Shown: one piece after another, positions 1 to 11,946 of the stretch
How positions within the stretch are numbered: the stretch's first letter is position 1
How the letters are laid out: each line of letters starts with the position of its first letter
NCBI RefSeq assembly: GCF_001563265.1
Contig: NZ_CP005083.1
Span: 3,103,001-3,167,000 of the forward strand
Reading direction: 5' to 3'
DNA length: 64,000 bases
Origin: Sphingobium sp. TKS
GTDB taxonomy: Bacteria > Pseudomonadota > Alphaproteobacteria > Sphingomonadales > Sphingomonadaceae
Program-made: the position numbers and the translations under genes
Notes under the pieces: generated by a model
Databases searched by the model: none
Told to the model about the DNA's origin: nothing
The model's input: the letters and a program-made list of their open reading frames with translations, nothing else

Positions 1-1934
<1,934 letters not shown>

Positions 1935-1937
1935 GAC

Positions 1938-2564
1938 GTGCTGACCGCCCATTCCCTCCTTGCCTGGACCGTCATGGCGATCGGTCTGGTGCTGCTGCCG
2001 GGACCGGACACCATGTTGGTGGCTGGTCACGCGGCACGGCGCGGGCTGAAGGCGGGAATGGCGGCGATCGGCGGCATCCAGCTCGGCGGGCTGTTCTACA
2101 TGGCGCTGTGCGGCTTCGGCTTCCTCAGCGTCTTGAACGCGGTGCCGGGGCTGTTCGTGGCGGTGAAGATTGCTGGCGCGATCTACCTCGCATGGCTCGG
2201 TCTTTCGATGCTGCGCGGCGCTGTTAAGCCCGCGCCCGCGTCGGAAACGCCTAAACTGCGGATCGGCGGATCGCCCTTCGCCCAGGGTTTCATCAGCACC
2301 GTGCTGAACCCGAAGGTCGCGATCTTCTTCCTCGCCGCGTTGCCACAATTTGTCGGCACCGGCCCGGACGCACCGTGGCAGGGCATGCTGCTGATCGCGA
2401 TCGTCTATGGGCTGGGCTTCTTCTGGTGCGCCCTTCTAGCGGCTCTCGCCGTCAAGGCGGGCCGCAAGGTCGGGCAGAGCAGCGCGATGCGCTGGTTCGA
2501 AGGCGCCATGGGCGTCGGTTTCTTTGGTCTCGCGGGCCGTCTGGCCCTTGCTCGGAATGTTTGA
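1938..2564 (+). CDS. LysE/RhtB family exporter embedded in the atp operon
   Basis: A 208-residue inner-membrane protein of the LysE/RhtB/CadD superfamily, which exports amino acids or related small molecules; the substrate cannot be told from sequence. It has about six hydrophobic segments and the N-terminal PGPDTMLV motif typical of the family (about residues 21-28), followed by a basic loop. The GTG start lies 3 bases after the atpA stop, and its stop lies 3 bases before the atpG start, with no promoter, terminator or clear Shine-Dalgarno, so it is probably made by translational coupling within the ATP synthase mRNA. Base composition looks like that of its neighbours. Such a gene at this place in an atp operon is unusual. 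Confidence 0.9.
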   Translation: MLTAHSLLAWTVMAIGLVLLPGPDTMLVAGHAARRGLKAGMAAIGGIQLGGLFYMALCGFGFLSVLNAVPGLFVAVKIAGAIYLAWLGLSMLRGAVKPAPASETPKLRIGGSPFAQGFISTVLNPKVAIFFLAALPQFVGTGPDAPWQGMLLIAIVYGLGFFWCALLAALAVKAGRKVGQSSAMRWFEGAMGVGFFGLAGRLALARNV

Positions 2565-2567
2565 ACT

Positions 2568-3452
2568 ATGGCTAGCCTCAAGGAACTGAAGCTGCGGATC
2601 GGGTCGGTGAAGTCGACCCAGAAGATCACCAAGGCCAAGCAGATGGTCGCTGCCGCGAAGCTGCGCAAGGCGCAGGCCGCTGCCGAAGCCGCGCGCCCCT
2701 ATTCCAGCCGCCTCGAAGCGGTCGTCGCCTCGCTGGCTTCGAAGATCGCGGGCGGTTCGGGCGAAGGCGCCTCCCCGCTGCTGGCCGGCACCGGCAAGGA
2801 TGAGGTCCATCTGCTGGTGGTCGCCAACTCCGACCGTGGCCTCGCCGGTGCGTTCAACGCCAACATCGTCAAGGCCGCGCGCGCCAAGGCGCAGGAGTTG
2901 ATCGACGCGGGCAAGACCGTCCGCTTCTACCTCATCGGCCGCAAGGGCCGTCCGGTCATCAACCGCACCTTTCCCGGCATGATCGTCGCCCAGTTCGACA
3001 CCACCGGCGCGAAGGAACCCGGCTATTCGCAGGCCGAAGAAATCGCGCACGAGCTGACGCAGATGTATCTGAACGGCAAGTTCGACGTCGCGTATCTCTT
3101 CTTCTCGCGCTTCAAGTCGGCCCTCGCGCAGATCCCGACCGAGCAGCAGATCATCCCGGTCAAGATCCCCGAGGATGCCGACCGCAATGCCATCGCCGCG
3201 ACGGTGGAATATGAACCGAGCGAGGAAGCGATCCTCGACGACCTGCTGCCGCGCAACATCACGGTGCAGATCTTCAAGGCGCTGCTGGAAAACAATGCGT
3301 CCGAACAGGGCGCTTCGATGACCGCCATGGACAATGCGACCCGCAATGCCGGCGACCTCATCAATAAACTGACCATTCAGTATAACCGCAGCCGTCAGGC
3401 CGCGATCACCACCGAACTCGTCGAAATCATCTCGGGCGCCGAAGCCCTCTAA
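2568..3452 (+). CDS. atpG: ATP synthase F1 subunit gamma
   Basis: Central rotor shaft of F1 (294 aa, normal length). The N-terminal coiled-coil helix begins [20 protein letters not shown]. The C-terminal helix carries the conserved [13 protein letters not shown] and [13 protein letters not shown]...IISGAEAL segments. It starts 3 bases after the embedded LysE gene and is followed after 24 bases by atpD, so it remains part of the operon despite the insertion upstream. Confidence 0.98.
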   Translation: MASLKELKLRIGSVKSTQKITKAKQMVAAAKLRKAQAAAEAARPYSSRLEAVVASLASKIAGGSGEGASPLLAGTGKDEVHLLVVANSDRGLAGAFNANIVKAARAKAQELIDAGKTVRFYLIGRKGRPVINRTFPGMIVAQFDTTGAKEPGYSQAEEIAHELTQMYLNGKFDVAYLFFSRFKSALAQIPTEQQIIPVKIPEDADRNAIAATVEYEPSEEAILDDLLPRNITVQIFKALLENNASEQGASMTAMDNATRNAGDLINKLTIQYNRSRQAAITTELVEIISGAEAL

Positions 3453-4922
<1,470 letters not shown>

Positions 4923-4935
4923 GACTTCTACATTC

Positions 4936-5025
4936 CCCTCCCTTTAGGGAGGGGTTAGGGGAGGGCCTGTAACGGCGCGCCCTCCGCGAACATCCCCTCC
5001 CCCGACCCCTCCCTACAGGGAGGGG
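4936..5025. repeat. Paired palindromic repeat between atpD and atpC
   Basis: Two near-identical palindromes, CCCCTCCCT-tt-AGGGAGGGG at 4936-4955 and CCCCTCCCT-ac-AGGGAGGGG at 5006-5025, flank further alternating AGGGGAGGG/CCCTCC blocks. The element could fold into two short hairpins or one long one. No run of T follows, so it is not a standard terminator. The G-rich 3' arm runs into the only Shine-Dalgarno-like sequence upstream of atpC. Related palindromes occur at 47690-47713 and 56153-56176, so it is a dispersed repeat and not atp-specific. Confidence 0.75.
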
Positions 5026-5039
5026 GGAGATAGAGAAAA

Positions 5040-5294
5040 ATGGCACTGCATTTCGAACTCGTGACCCCGGAAAAGCTCGTCCGCTCGGAAGAGGTCTATC
5101 AGGTGGTCGTCCCCGGCACCGATGGCGACTTCGGCGTGCTGGAGGGCCACGCGCCCTTCATGTCGACCGTCCGCGACGGTGCAATCCAGATCTTCGCCAG
5201 CGCGGGTTCCGCGCCTGAAGTCATCCCGGTCCGCGGCGGCTTTGCCGAAGTGAATGAAAAGGGCCTGACCGTCCTTGCGGAACATGCCGGCTGA
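5040..5294 (+). CDS. atpC: ATP synthase F1 subunit epsilon
   Basis: Epsilon subunit, an 84-residue form made of the N-terminal beta-sandwich ([20 protein letters not shown], then [19 protein letters not shown]) and lacking most of the C-terminal two-helix domain, as is common in alphaproteobacteria. It contacts gamma and the c-ring. The ribosome binding site, GGGGGGAGA at about 5022-5030, is supplied by the 3' arm of the upstream repeat. It is the last gene of the operon and is followed by a strong terminator. Confidence 0.95.
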   Translation: MALHFELVTPEKLVRSEEVYQVVVPGTDGDFGVLEGHAPFMSTVRDGAIQIFASAGSAPEVIPVRGGFAEVNEKGLTVLAEHAG

Positions 5295-5326
5295 CAAGCC
5301 ACAGACCGCCCGCTCCCGTCACAAGC

Positions 5327-5362
5327 AAAAGGCCGCCTCCCGTATCGGAGCGCGGCCTTTTT
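5327..5362 (+). terminator. Rho-independent terminator of the atp operon
   Basis: Stem AAAAGGCCGC (5327-5336) pairs perfectly with GCGGCCTTTT (5352-5361). An inner CTCC/GGAG pairing extends the stem and a T-tract follows. It lies about 30 bases after the atpC stop. Confidence 0.9.
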
Positions 5363-5418
5363 GGTTAGCAGCTCCTTAACTTTGCGCCGGTAATCGGATG
5401 CTCAATTGGGGAGTATCC

Positions 5419-7389
5419 ATGTCCTATATGTTCCAAGACCTTGCAGGCCTTGCTCTCGCCACATTGCTGGCGCCGCTGGTCTTGTATTTGCCGGGTCTGG
5501 GCCTTGTCCGTCTGCTATCCCGAGCGGGACTTGCGATCGAAACCTATTGGCAACGGATCGGCTGGGCCATGCTGCTGGGCCTCGCGATCCTGCCCGTCTT
5601 CGACACGCTGCTGATCCGCGTCGCGGGCATTCCGGGCATGCTCCTGTTGAACGGCATGCTCGCCCTTTGGGGGACGCCCTTGCTTAAGGGCCGGGACCGG
5701 ATCACATCCCTTATTCCCTTTCTTTTGCTTGCCGTCATCTGGTGGTTGATCTGCGCCTGGAGCCTCGTCGATGTCGACATGGAGGGTAAGCTTTATCAAA
5801 GCCTGATCGCAGTCGACATGGTCAAGCATGCCGCTGTGGTGGAGCAGATCGTCCACCACGGCATCCCGTTTGCCGATCCCTTTTTCGCGCGTGATGGCAT
5901 CGCGGGCTATTATCATTATTTCTATGCATGGCCCGCCGCGATCAAATGGATCGGCGGAGAAGCGATCAGCGCCCGCATGGCTTTCAGCGGTACGATCTAC
6001 TGGACGGGTTTCGGCGTGGTGGCGCTCCTTTGGCGCGTTGCCGCCGATGCCGCCTTCATCCGTCCCGGTCGCGGCCCACGCCTGTTGTTGCTGGCCGCCA
6101 TCCTGTGTTTCGTCGCGGGCGCCGACCTGTTGTTCATGCTTTTGCGCTATCTTGTGGTCCATCGCATCGAACCGGAACTCGATAGCTGGAACACAGAAAT
6201 CCGCATGTTGGGGACGTCCGTTCTTTGGGTACCGCATCATGTATCCGCGATGGCCGCCGCATGGACAGGGATGTTGCTGGTAACACGGGCCACGCCACGT
6301 AACCGGCTATTGCTCGGTTCGGCAGCGGGAGCCGCGTTCGCGACCATGTTTGGCGAGTCGGTATGGATCGCCCTGGCCATTGCGCCGCTGCTCATGGGGT
6401 GGACAATCCTGCGATTGTCGCGACGGGACTTCACGCTATTCATAGCGGGGGCGATCGCTCTCCTGCTGTCGTTCCCGCAATTGCACGACATCATTCACGG
6501 CCGCGCGCCAGAGGCCTTTCCTATCGCCTTCAGCGTCCGGCCCTTCACTGTTCTCTTCGCGGCCGATACGCCGACGACGCAGCTTTGGTGCTTGATCCTT
6601 CTCCCCCTTAACTATGGGCTGGAATTCGGCCTTTGCGGTCTGGGCGCCTATCTCTACTGGCGCAGGCACCGGCGGCCGGACAGCCGGGGTCTGGCCGTTC
6701 GCCAACTTCTGTTGTGGAGCACGATCACCACGCTATTTATCGGCAGCTTCTTCAAATCCGTCATCATCAACAATGATCTGGGCTGGCGCGCCGTTCTTTT
6801 CCCCGTAATGGCGGTGCTGATCTGGACCCTGAGACTGGCTCAGAGCGTCCCGTCCATCCGCAAACTCCACCCGATGGCGCTTGCACTTCTGGCATTGGGT
6901 TCAGCCGGAACAGCCTGGGATCTGTTTGGCATGCGCCTCATTCGACTGCCCCTGTTTGCAGTACGGCCGATCGGACTCAATAACTCCCCGTCCACCAGCT
7001 ATGCGCAACGACAGGCCTATGAATGGGCAGATCGCCATCTGCCGCCCGACGCCGTGTTGCAGCACAATCCCTCCATTACGTTAAGAGCCGTGGATTTCGG
7101 TCTTTACGGTCGCCATTGGCCTGCCGTCGCTGATGAGCAGGCCTATCTTTTCGGCGCCGGGGTAAAAGCGACCGCAGATCGCATGGCCTCGCTGTCTCCG
7201 ATCTTTACCCGCCCTCTCCCCGCACAGGACACCCTCCGCCGCGTCCGCACCGCGCATATCGACTATCTGCTGTTCGCTCAGCGCGATCCGATCTGGCGCC
7301 GCCATGGCGGACCGCCCGCAGCCTTCCCCTGCGTATATCGCTCGCAGTTCATCTGCATCGCCCCCGTGCCAAAGGCTGATCGTCCATGA
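5419..7389 (+). CDS. Polytopic membrane protein, GT-C glycosyltransferase-like (function unknown)
   Basis: About 656 residues with roughly ten or more hydrophobic segments and a hydrophilic C-terminal region of about 130 residues. The long loop after the first membrane segments holds the string DMVKHAAVVEQIVHHG...DPFFARDG followed by GYYHYFYAWP. Acidic and aromatic/His residues in such a loop are typical of GT-C polyprenyl-phosphate sugar transferases. The C-terminal part (YEWADRHLPPDAVLQHNP, later AHIDYLLFAQRDPIW) resembles the periplasmic tail of that class. I chose ATG 5419 because GGGGAG lies 6 bases upstream; an in-frame ATG at 5398 has no such site. The stop overlaps the next start (ATGA), so the two are coupled. 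A GT-C role is inference. Confidence 0.65.
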   Translation: MSYMFQDLAGLALATLLAPLVLYLPGLGLVRLLSRAGLAIETYWQRIGWAMLLGLAILPVFDTLLIRVAGIPGMLLLNGMLALWGTPLLKGRDRITSLIPFLLLAVIWWLICAWSLVDVDMEGKLYQSLIAVDMVKHAAVVEQIVHHGIPFADPFFARDGIAGYYHYFYAWPAAIKWIGGEAISARMAFSGTIYWTGFGVVALLWRVAADAAFIRPGRGPRLLLLAAILCFVAGADLLFMLLRYLVVHRIEPELDSWNTEIRMLGTSVLWVPHHVSAMAAAWTGMLLVTRATPRNRLLLGSAAGAAFATMFGESVWIALAIAPLLMGWTILRLSRRDFTLFIAGAIALLLSFPQLHDIIHGRAPEAFPIAFSVRPFTVLFAADTPTTQLWCLILLPLNYGLEFGLCGLGAYLYWRRHRRPDSRGLAVRQLLLWSTITTLFIGSFFKSVIINNDLGWRAVLFPVMAVLIWTLRLAQSVPSIRKLHPMALALLALGSAGTAWDLFGMRLIRLPLFAVRPIGLNNSPSTSYAQRQAYEWADRHLPPDAVLQHNPSITLRAVDFGLYGRHWPAVADEQAYLFGAGVKATADRMASLSPIFTRPLPAQDTLRRVRTAHIDYLLFAQRDPIWRRHGGPPAAFPCVYRSQFICIAPVPKADRP

Positions 7390-7949
7390 AAACCCTCATC
7401 ACGCTCGTCCTCGCCTATGCGCTGACGATGGCGATCGGCTTCCTCCTTTATATCGGCCTGATCCGCAGCCCGTTGCTAAGCGATGTCGGCATCCTCTTCT
7501 ATCGGGGGATCATCATCGCGGGCCTTGCCGCCCTGCTGATGCTGATCGCTGGCCTGCTGCTACGTCACCGGCTGCGATTGGACCATCCGACGCTGGTCGG
7601 CGCGATTGCCCTCTCGCTGTCTTTCAACATCTGCTTCCTCATCACCTTCCCCGTGACCTTCGACCGGTCGATCACCATGTTCCTGCTCGCCCGGATCGAG
7701 CGCCATGACGGGGCGTTGGACACCGCCAGGCTGGAGCAGCTCTATGTGCGGGAATATCTGGGCGATATGCGCCAGATCGACCGGCGCGTGGCGGAACAGA
7801 CCCTGTCCGGCAATATCCGCATCGACCAGGGACGCATCCATATCACCCCGCAGGGGCGGCGCCTGCTGGCCGGTGGGCGGATGATCGGGGGCTGGTTCGG
7901 CGCCGACCCGCGTTTCGTTACCGCGCCTTCGCCGACGCCACGCCATTAG
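7386..7949 (+). CDS. Small membrane protein with C-terminal winged-helix-like domain (unknown)
   Basis: A 187-residue protein whose ATG overlaps the stop of the preceding membrane gene by 4 bases. Three hydrophobic segments occupy about residues 1-25, 36-60 and 67-92. A soluble tail of about 90 residues follows (DRSITMFLLARIERHDG, then REYLGDMRQIDRRVAEQ, ...GRIHITPQGRRLL), whose helix-helix-helix-strand pattern resembles a winged helix. By the positive-inside rule the tail would be periplasmic, which would be odd for a DNA-binding fold. I do not recognise a named family. Its partner is most likely the upstream GT-C-like protein. Confidence 0.65.
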   Translation: MKTLITLVLAYALTMAIGFLLYIGLIRSPLLSDVGILFYRGIIIAGLAALLMLIAGLLLRHRLRLDHPTLVGAIALSLSFNICFLITFPVTFDRSITMFLLARIERHDGALDTARLEQLYVREYLGDMRQIDRRVAEQTLSGNIRIDQGRIHITPQGRRLLAGGRMIGGWFGADPRFVTAPSPTPRH

Positions 7950-8021
7950 CCATTTATCAAAGTTTCCACTCTATTCACCTTTAACAATCAGAGCTGATCC
8001 AGATTATTTCGGCGGAGAATT

Positions 8022-9548
8022 ATGAGCGCGTTTGGACGAAAAAATGGACCCGCCGGCATCAAGCCGGGTTTCGGCATCGCTCGGCCAATGCAGGGAGGCG
8101 CGCCCAAGGAGGAGATCAAGGGCGGCGAGCAATTCCCGCCGCTGGACATGACGGCGCTGCCCACGGACGCCCCGCTCGATCCCCTTTCCGCGCCGACCGG
8201 CCAGATGCTGCGCAATGCCGATGCGATGCAGCGCCTGTCGGATCGCGCCAATGCCGAACATGCCGTCGATACCGGGCCGCAGGGCTTTGAAGCATCAGTC
8301 CACAAGATCAAGGAGCAGGTGCTGCCCCGCCTGCTGGAGCGCGTCGATCCTGAAGCCGCCGCGACGCTGACCAAGGATGAGTTGGCCGAGGAATTCCGGC
8401 CGATCATCATGGAAGTGCTGGCCGAACTCAAACTGACCCTGAACCGGCGCGAGCAGTTCGCGCTGGAAAAGGTGCTGGTCGACGAGCTTCTGGGCCTCGG
8501 CCCGCTCGAAGAATTGCTGTCCGATCCGGACGTCACCGATATCATGGTCAACGGCCCCGACCAGACCTATATCGAAAAGAAGGGCAAGCTCCAGATCGCG
8601 CCGATCAAGTTCCGCGACGAGGAGCATCTGTTCCAGATCGCCCAGCGCATCGTGAACAAGGTCGGCCGCCGCGTCGACCAGACCACGCCGCTGGCCGACG
8701 CCCGCCTGCCCGACGGTTCCCGCGTGAACGTGATCGTGCCGCCGCTGTCGCTGCGCGGCACCGCCATCTCGATCCGTAAATTCTCGGCCAAGCCGATCAC
8801 CATCGACATGCTCGCCCAGTGGGGCGCGATGAGCCAGAAAATGGCCACCGCGCTCAAGATCGCGGGCGCCTGCCGCTTCAACATCGTGATTTCGGGCGGC
8901 ACCGGCTCGGGCAAGACCACCATGCTCAATGCGCTCTCCAAGATGATCGATCCGGGCGAGCGCGTGCTGACCATCGAGGATGCGGCGGAACTTCGGCTGC
9001 AACAGCCGCACTGGCTGCCGCTGGAAACCCGCCCTCCCAACCTGGAAGGTCAAGGCGCGATCACCATCGGCGACCTCGTCAAGAACGCGCTGCGTATGCG
9101 TCCCGACCGCATCATCCTGGGCGAAATTCGTGGCGCGGAATGTTTCGATCTGCTCGCGGCGATGAACACGGGCCATGACGGCTCCATGTGCACGCTCCAC
9201 TCCAACTCCCCGCGAGAATGCCTGGGCCGTATGGAGAATATGATCCTGATGGGCGACATCAAGATCCCCAAGGAGGCGATTTCCAAGCAGATTGCCGACT
9301 CGGTCGACCTGATCGTGCAGGTGAAGCGCCTGCGCGACGGTTCGCGCCGCGTCACCAACGTCACTGAAGTCATCGGCATGGAAGGCGACGTCATCGTCAC
9401 CCAGGAACTGTTCAAGTTCGAATATCATGACGAGGATGACAGCGGGAAGATCATCGGAGAATATCGCTCCATGGGCCTGCGTCCTTACACGCTCGACAAG
9501 GCGCGGATGTTCGGTTTCGACCAGCCTTTCCTGGAAGCCTGCCTGTAA
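8022..9548 (+). CDS. cpaF: CpaF/TadA family secretion ATPase
   Basis: Hexameric traffic ATPase of the type II/IV secretion superfamily, normally the motor for Flp/Tad pilus assembly, acting at the cytoplasmic face of the inner membrane (508 aa). The CpaF-specific N-terminal domain is followed by Walker A GGTGSGKTT at 292-300, an Asp box, and Walker B RIILGEIRGAE near 362-372, then the His-box region NTGHDGSMCTLHSN. A clear GGCGGAG ribosome binding site precedes the ATG. No cpaA-E or tadB/C genes lie nearby, so the pilus machinery must be elsewhere or this ATPase serves another system. Confidence 0.93.
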   Translation: MSAFGRKNGPAGIKPGFGIARPMQGGAPKEEIKGGEQFPPLDMTALPTDAPLDPLSAPTGQMLRNADAMQRLSDRANAEHAVDTGPQGFEASVHKIKEQVLPRLLERVDPEAAATLTKDELAEEFRPIIMEVLAELKLTLNRREQFALEKVLVDELLGLGPLEELLSDPDVTDIMVNGPDQTYIEKKGKLQIAPIKFRDEEHLFQIAQRIVNKVGRRVDQTTPLADARLPDGSRVNVIVPPLSLRGTAISIRKFSAKPITIDMLAQWGAMSQKMATALKIAGACRFNIVISGGTGSGKTTMLNALSKMIDPGERVLTIEDAAELRLQQPHWLPLETRPPNLEGQGAITIGDLVKNALRMRPDRIILGEIRGAECFDLLAAMNTGHDGSMCTLHSNSPRECLGRMENMILMGDIKIPKEAISKQIADSVDLIVQVKRLRDGSRRVTNVTEVIGMEGDVIVTQELFKFEYHDEDDSGKIIGEYRSMGLRPYTLDKARMFGFDQPFLEACL

Positions 9549-9673
9549 CGACCGGCCCGTAAAAGCCGATCTGTGACAATCTGTTGCCGGCGGGACATTT
9601 CTCGCCGGCCCGCTTGCGCCAGCCCCGCATCGCCGGCACATCATCCCCTCTCCCCGTGAAGAGAGGATTGCCG

Positions 9674-10480
9674 ATGAACCGTCTCGCCCGCACCGCCCTG
9701 TTGCTGACCGGCCTCTCCCTGCCCCTGCTTCCCCTGGCCGCCCAGCATTCGGGGCACCATCAGGCGGCCGATCCGATCGCAGCCGCAATTGCAGCCCCCA
9801 GCCGCACGCCTGCCAATATCGCGCGCGACAAATACCGCCACCCAGCCGAAACGCTCGCCTTTTTCGGGGTGAAACCAGACCAGACCGTGGTCGAATATGC
9901 CCCCAGCGGCGGCTGGTACACGGAAATCCTGGCGCCCTTGCTCCGCGACAAGGGTATCTTCTACGCGCTCCAGCCGACAGGCCGCTACCTGGACGGCTAC
10001 AAGGCATTTCTGGCCGCAAAGCCGGAGATTTACGGCAAGGTGAAGCTGGTTCCCTTTCCCGACCAGACCAGCCTGATCCCGGCAGGCAGCGTCGACACGC
10101 TCCTCACCTTCCGCAATGTCCATAATATGGTGATGGGCGGCACCGAGACGGCGACGTTCAAGGCTTTCTACGATCTGCTCAAGCCGGGCGGGACGCTGGG
10201 TATCGTCGATCATCGCCTGCCCGAAGGACGCGATACGGCGCAGGAAAAGACCAGCGGTTACCTTAAGGTTTCGACCATCCGCCGCCTCGCGGAAGCGGCC
10301 GGGTTCGAATATGCCGGGTCGTCGGAGATCAATGCCAATCCCATGGACACCGCCGATTGGGAGAAAGGCGTGTGGACGCTCCCCCCGACACTGCGCAATG
10401 GGGAGGTCGACAAGGCGAAATATATCGCCATCGGGGAAAGCGACCGGATGACGCTGCGGTTTCGCAAGCCGGTGAAGTAA
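9674..10480 (+). CDS. Predicted SAM-dependent methyltransferase with signal peptide
   Basis: 268 residues. The start at 9674 follows GAGAGG and gives a classical signal peptide (MNRLARTALLLTGLSLPLLP, cleavage near LAA-QHS). The rest is a class I methyltransferase-like fold of the COG4798 type: motif I is VVEYAPSGGWYTEILAPLL, and GGTLGIVDHR marks a later strand. The substrate is unknown. A secreted member is puzzling because SAM is cytoplasmic, so the domain may have another activity. It stands alone between cpaF and a transporter, with a short inverted repeat (9586-9592/9603-9609) upstream. Confidence 0.8.
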   Translation: MNRLARTALLLTGLSLPLLPLAAQHSGHHQAADPIAAAIAAPSRTPANIARDKYRHPAETLAFFGVKPDQTVVEYAPSGGWYTEILAPLLRDKGIFYALQPTGRYLDGYKAFLAAKPEIYGKVKLVPFPDQTSLIPAGSVDTLLTFRNVHNMVMGGTETATFKAFYDLLKPGGTLGIVDHRLPEGRDTAQEKTSGYLKVSTIRRLAEAAGFEYAGSSEINANPMDTADWEKGVWTLPPTLRNGEVDKAKYIAIGESDRMTLRFRKPVK

Positions 10481-10530
10481 CGCGGCACCTAAGCTGTTGC
10501 TTCATCGCGCAGCCGGGCTAAGGCGGTCGC

Positions 10531-11436
10531 GTGCCGCCCTCGTCCCTTTCCAGCCGTCCCCATCGCCCGCTTACCGCCATCGCGCTGCGGCTGGTTGCGG
10601 TGATCTGCCTGTCGATCATGTTCGTGACGGTCAGGCTGGCCGACGCGCGCGGCGTGCATGTCGTCGAATCGCTGTTCTACCGCCAGGCGCTGGCGCTGCC
10701 CGTGGTCTTCGCCTGGATCGCGGCGACCACCGGCGCCGGGTCGATCCGCACCCGCCGCATCGGCGTTCATGCCACGCGCATGGTCATCGGCTTGACCGGC
10801 ATGGTGCTGAATTTCCTATCCTATATTCTGCTGCTGCCGGCGGAAGCCGTCACCATCGGTTTCACCATGCCGATCTTCGGCACCATATTGTCTGCCCTGA
10901 TCCTGCGCGAAGCGACCGGCGTGCACCGCTGGAGCGCCGTTCTGGTCGGATTTCTGGGCGTGATCGTCATGGTCCGACCGGATGCGGGGCATTTCCCCGC
11001 AATCGGGGTCGCCGTGGCTCTCTCCGCCGCGTTCATCACCGCCAGCGTCAGCCTGGTCCTGCGCGAACTGGGGCGGACGGAAAATGCCGGGGTGATCGTC
11101 TTCTGGTTCACCCTGCTGTCCCTGCCGCCATTGGGCGCGGCCATGCTGTTTTATGGACAGGCTCATGACGCCGCGACCTGGGGGCTGCTGCTGCTGATCG
11201 GCGTGACGGGAGGGATCGCGCAAATCTGCATGACCGCCGCCTTGCGCTGGGCGCCCGTGTCGGTGGTGCTGCCGATGGACTATAGCTCGATCGTCTGGAC
11301 GACGCTGCTTGGCTGGGCGATCTGGGGCAATTGGCCGATGGCGACGACCTGGATCGGCGCGGTCCTGATCATCGCGAGCGGCCTGTACATCGCCTGGCGC
11401 GAACATGTCCGCGCCAGGCGATTCCGATCAGCCTAG
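10531..11436 (+). CDS. EamA/DMT superfamily transporter
   Basis: A 301-residue inner-membrane protein with about ten hydrophobic segments arranged as two EamA repeats, typical of drug/metabolite transporters; the substrate cannot be assigned. The GTG at 10531 is preceded by AAGGCGG. The next ATG (10618) would cut into the first membrane helix, so GTG is preferred. The last 9 bases overlap the convergent osmC-like gene. Confidence 0.88.
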   Translation: MPPSSLSSRPHRPLTAIALRLVAVICLSIMFVTVRLADARGVHVVESLFYRQALALPVVFAWIAATTGAGSIRTRRIGVHATRMVIGLTGMVLNFLSYILLLPAEAVTIGFTMPIFGTILSALILREATGVHRWSAVLVGFLGVIVMVRPDAGHFPAIGVAVALSAAFITASVSLVLRELGRTENAGVIVFWFTLLSLPPLGAAMLFYGQAHDAATWGLLLLIGVTGGIAQICMTAALRWAPVSVVLPMDYSSIVWTTLLGWAIWGNWPMATTWIGAVLIIASGLYIAWREHVRARRFRSA

Positions 11437-11859
11437 CAGTTCCGCATCCAGGCTGATCTCCGCATTCAGCAGCTTCGAAACCGGGCAATTGGCCTTCGCC
11501 TTGGCCGCCAGTTCCTGAAACTGCGCATCGTCCGCGCCCGGGATTGTCGCTTTCAGGCTCAGCCTGCTGGCGGTGATGGCGAAACCGCCCTCCTGCTGCT
11601 CCAGCGTCACGACGGCGTTCGTCTCCATCTTCTCCGCCGTCAGCCCCGCTTCGCCCAGAATCAGCGACAGCGCCATGGTGAAGCAGGAGGCATGGGCGGC
11701 GGCGATCAGCTCTTCCGGATTGCTGCCCGGCACCCCTTCGAAGCGCATCGCAAAGCCATAGGGATGCGCGTCCAGCGCGCCGCTCTGGGTCGAAATCGCG
11801 CCCTTGCCGTCCTTCAGGCCGCCGCTCCACACTGCCGATCCGCTGCGATTGATCTTCAT
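11428..11859 (-). CDS. OsmC family peroxiredoxin (OsmC-type)
   Basis: A 143-residue thiol peroxidase that reduces organic hydroperoxides in the cytoplasm. The two redox cysteines are visible: Cys59 in AAHASCFTM and Cys125 in KANCPVSKL. Supporting Arg39 (AMRFEG) and Glu50-51 (NPEELIAA) are also present. The length and the DAHPYGFAMRFEG segment fit OsmC more than Ohr. An AGGAGG-type ribosome binding site precedes the ATG. It converges on the DMT transporter gene with a 9-base overlap. Confidence 0.92.
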   Translation of the reverse strand: MKINRSGSAVWSGGLKDGKGAISTQSGALDAHPYGFAMRFEGVPGSNPEELIAAAHASCFTMALSLILGEAGLTAEKMETNAVVTLEQQEGGFAITASRLSLKATIPGADDAQFQELAAKAKANCPVSKLLNAEISLDAELLG

Positions 11860-11946
11860 GACCGTCCTCCTGTCTGCGGATGGGGAACCCCGCCGCCGCC
11901 CCTTGGTTTCATCACCATAGCGCGATTCTTTCGCAGGAGAGTGACA

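Noticed and set aside
4936..5025. Terminator between atpD and atpC
   Set aside because: The palindromes are strong but no T-run follows, and atpC is the expected last gene of the operon with a proper terminator after it.
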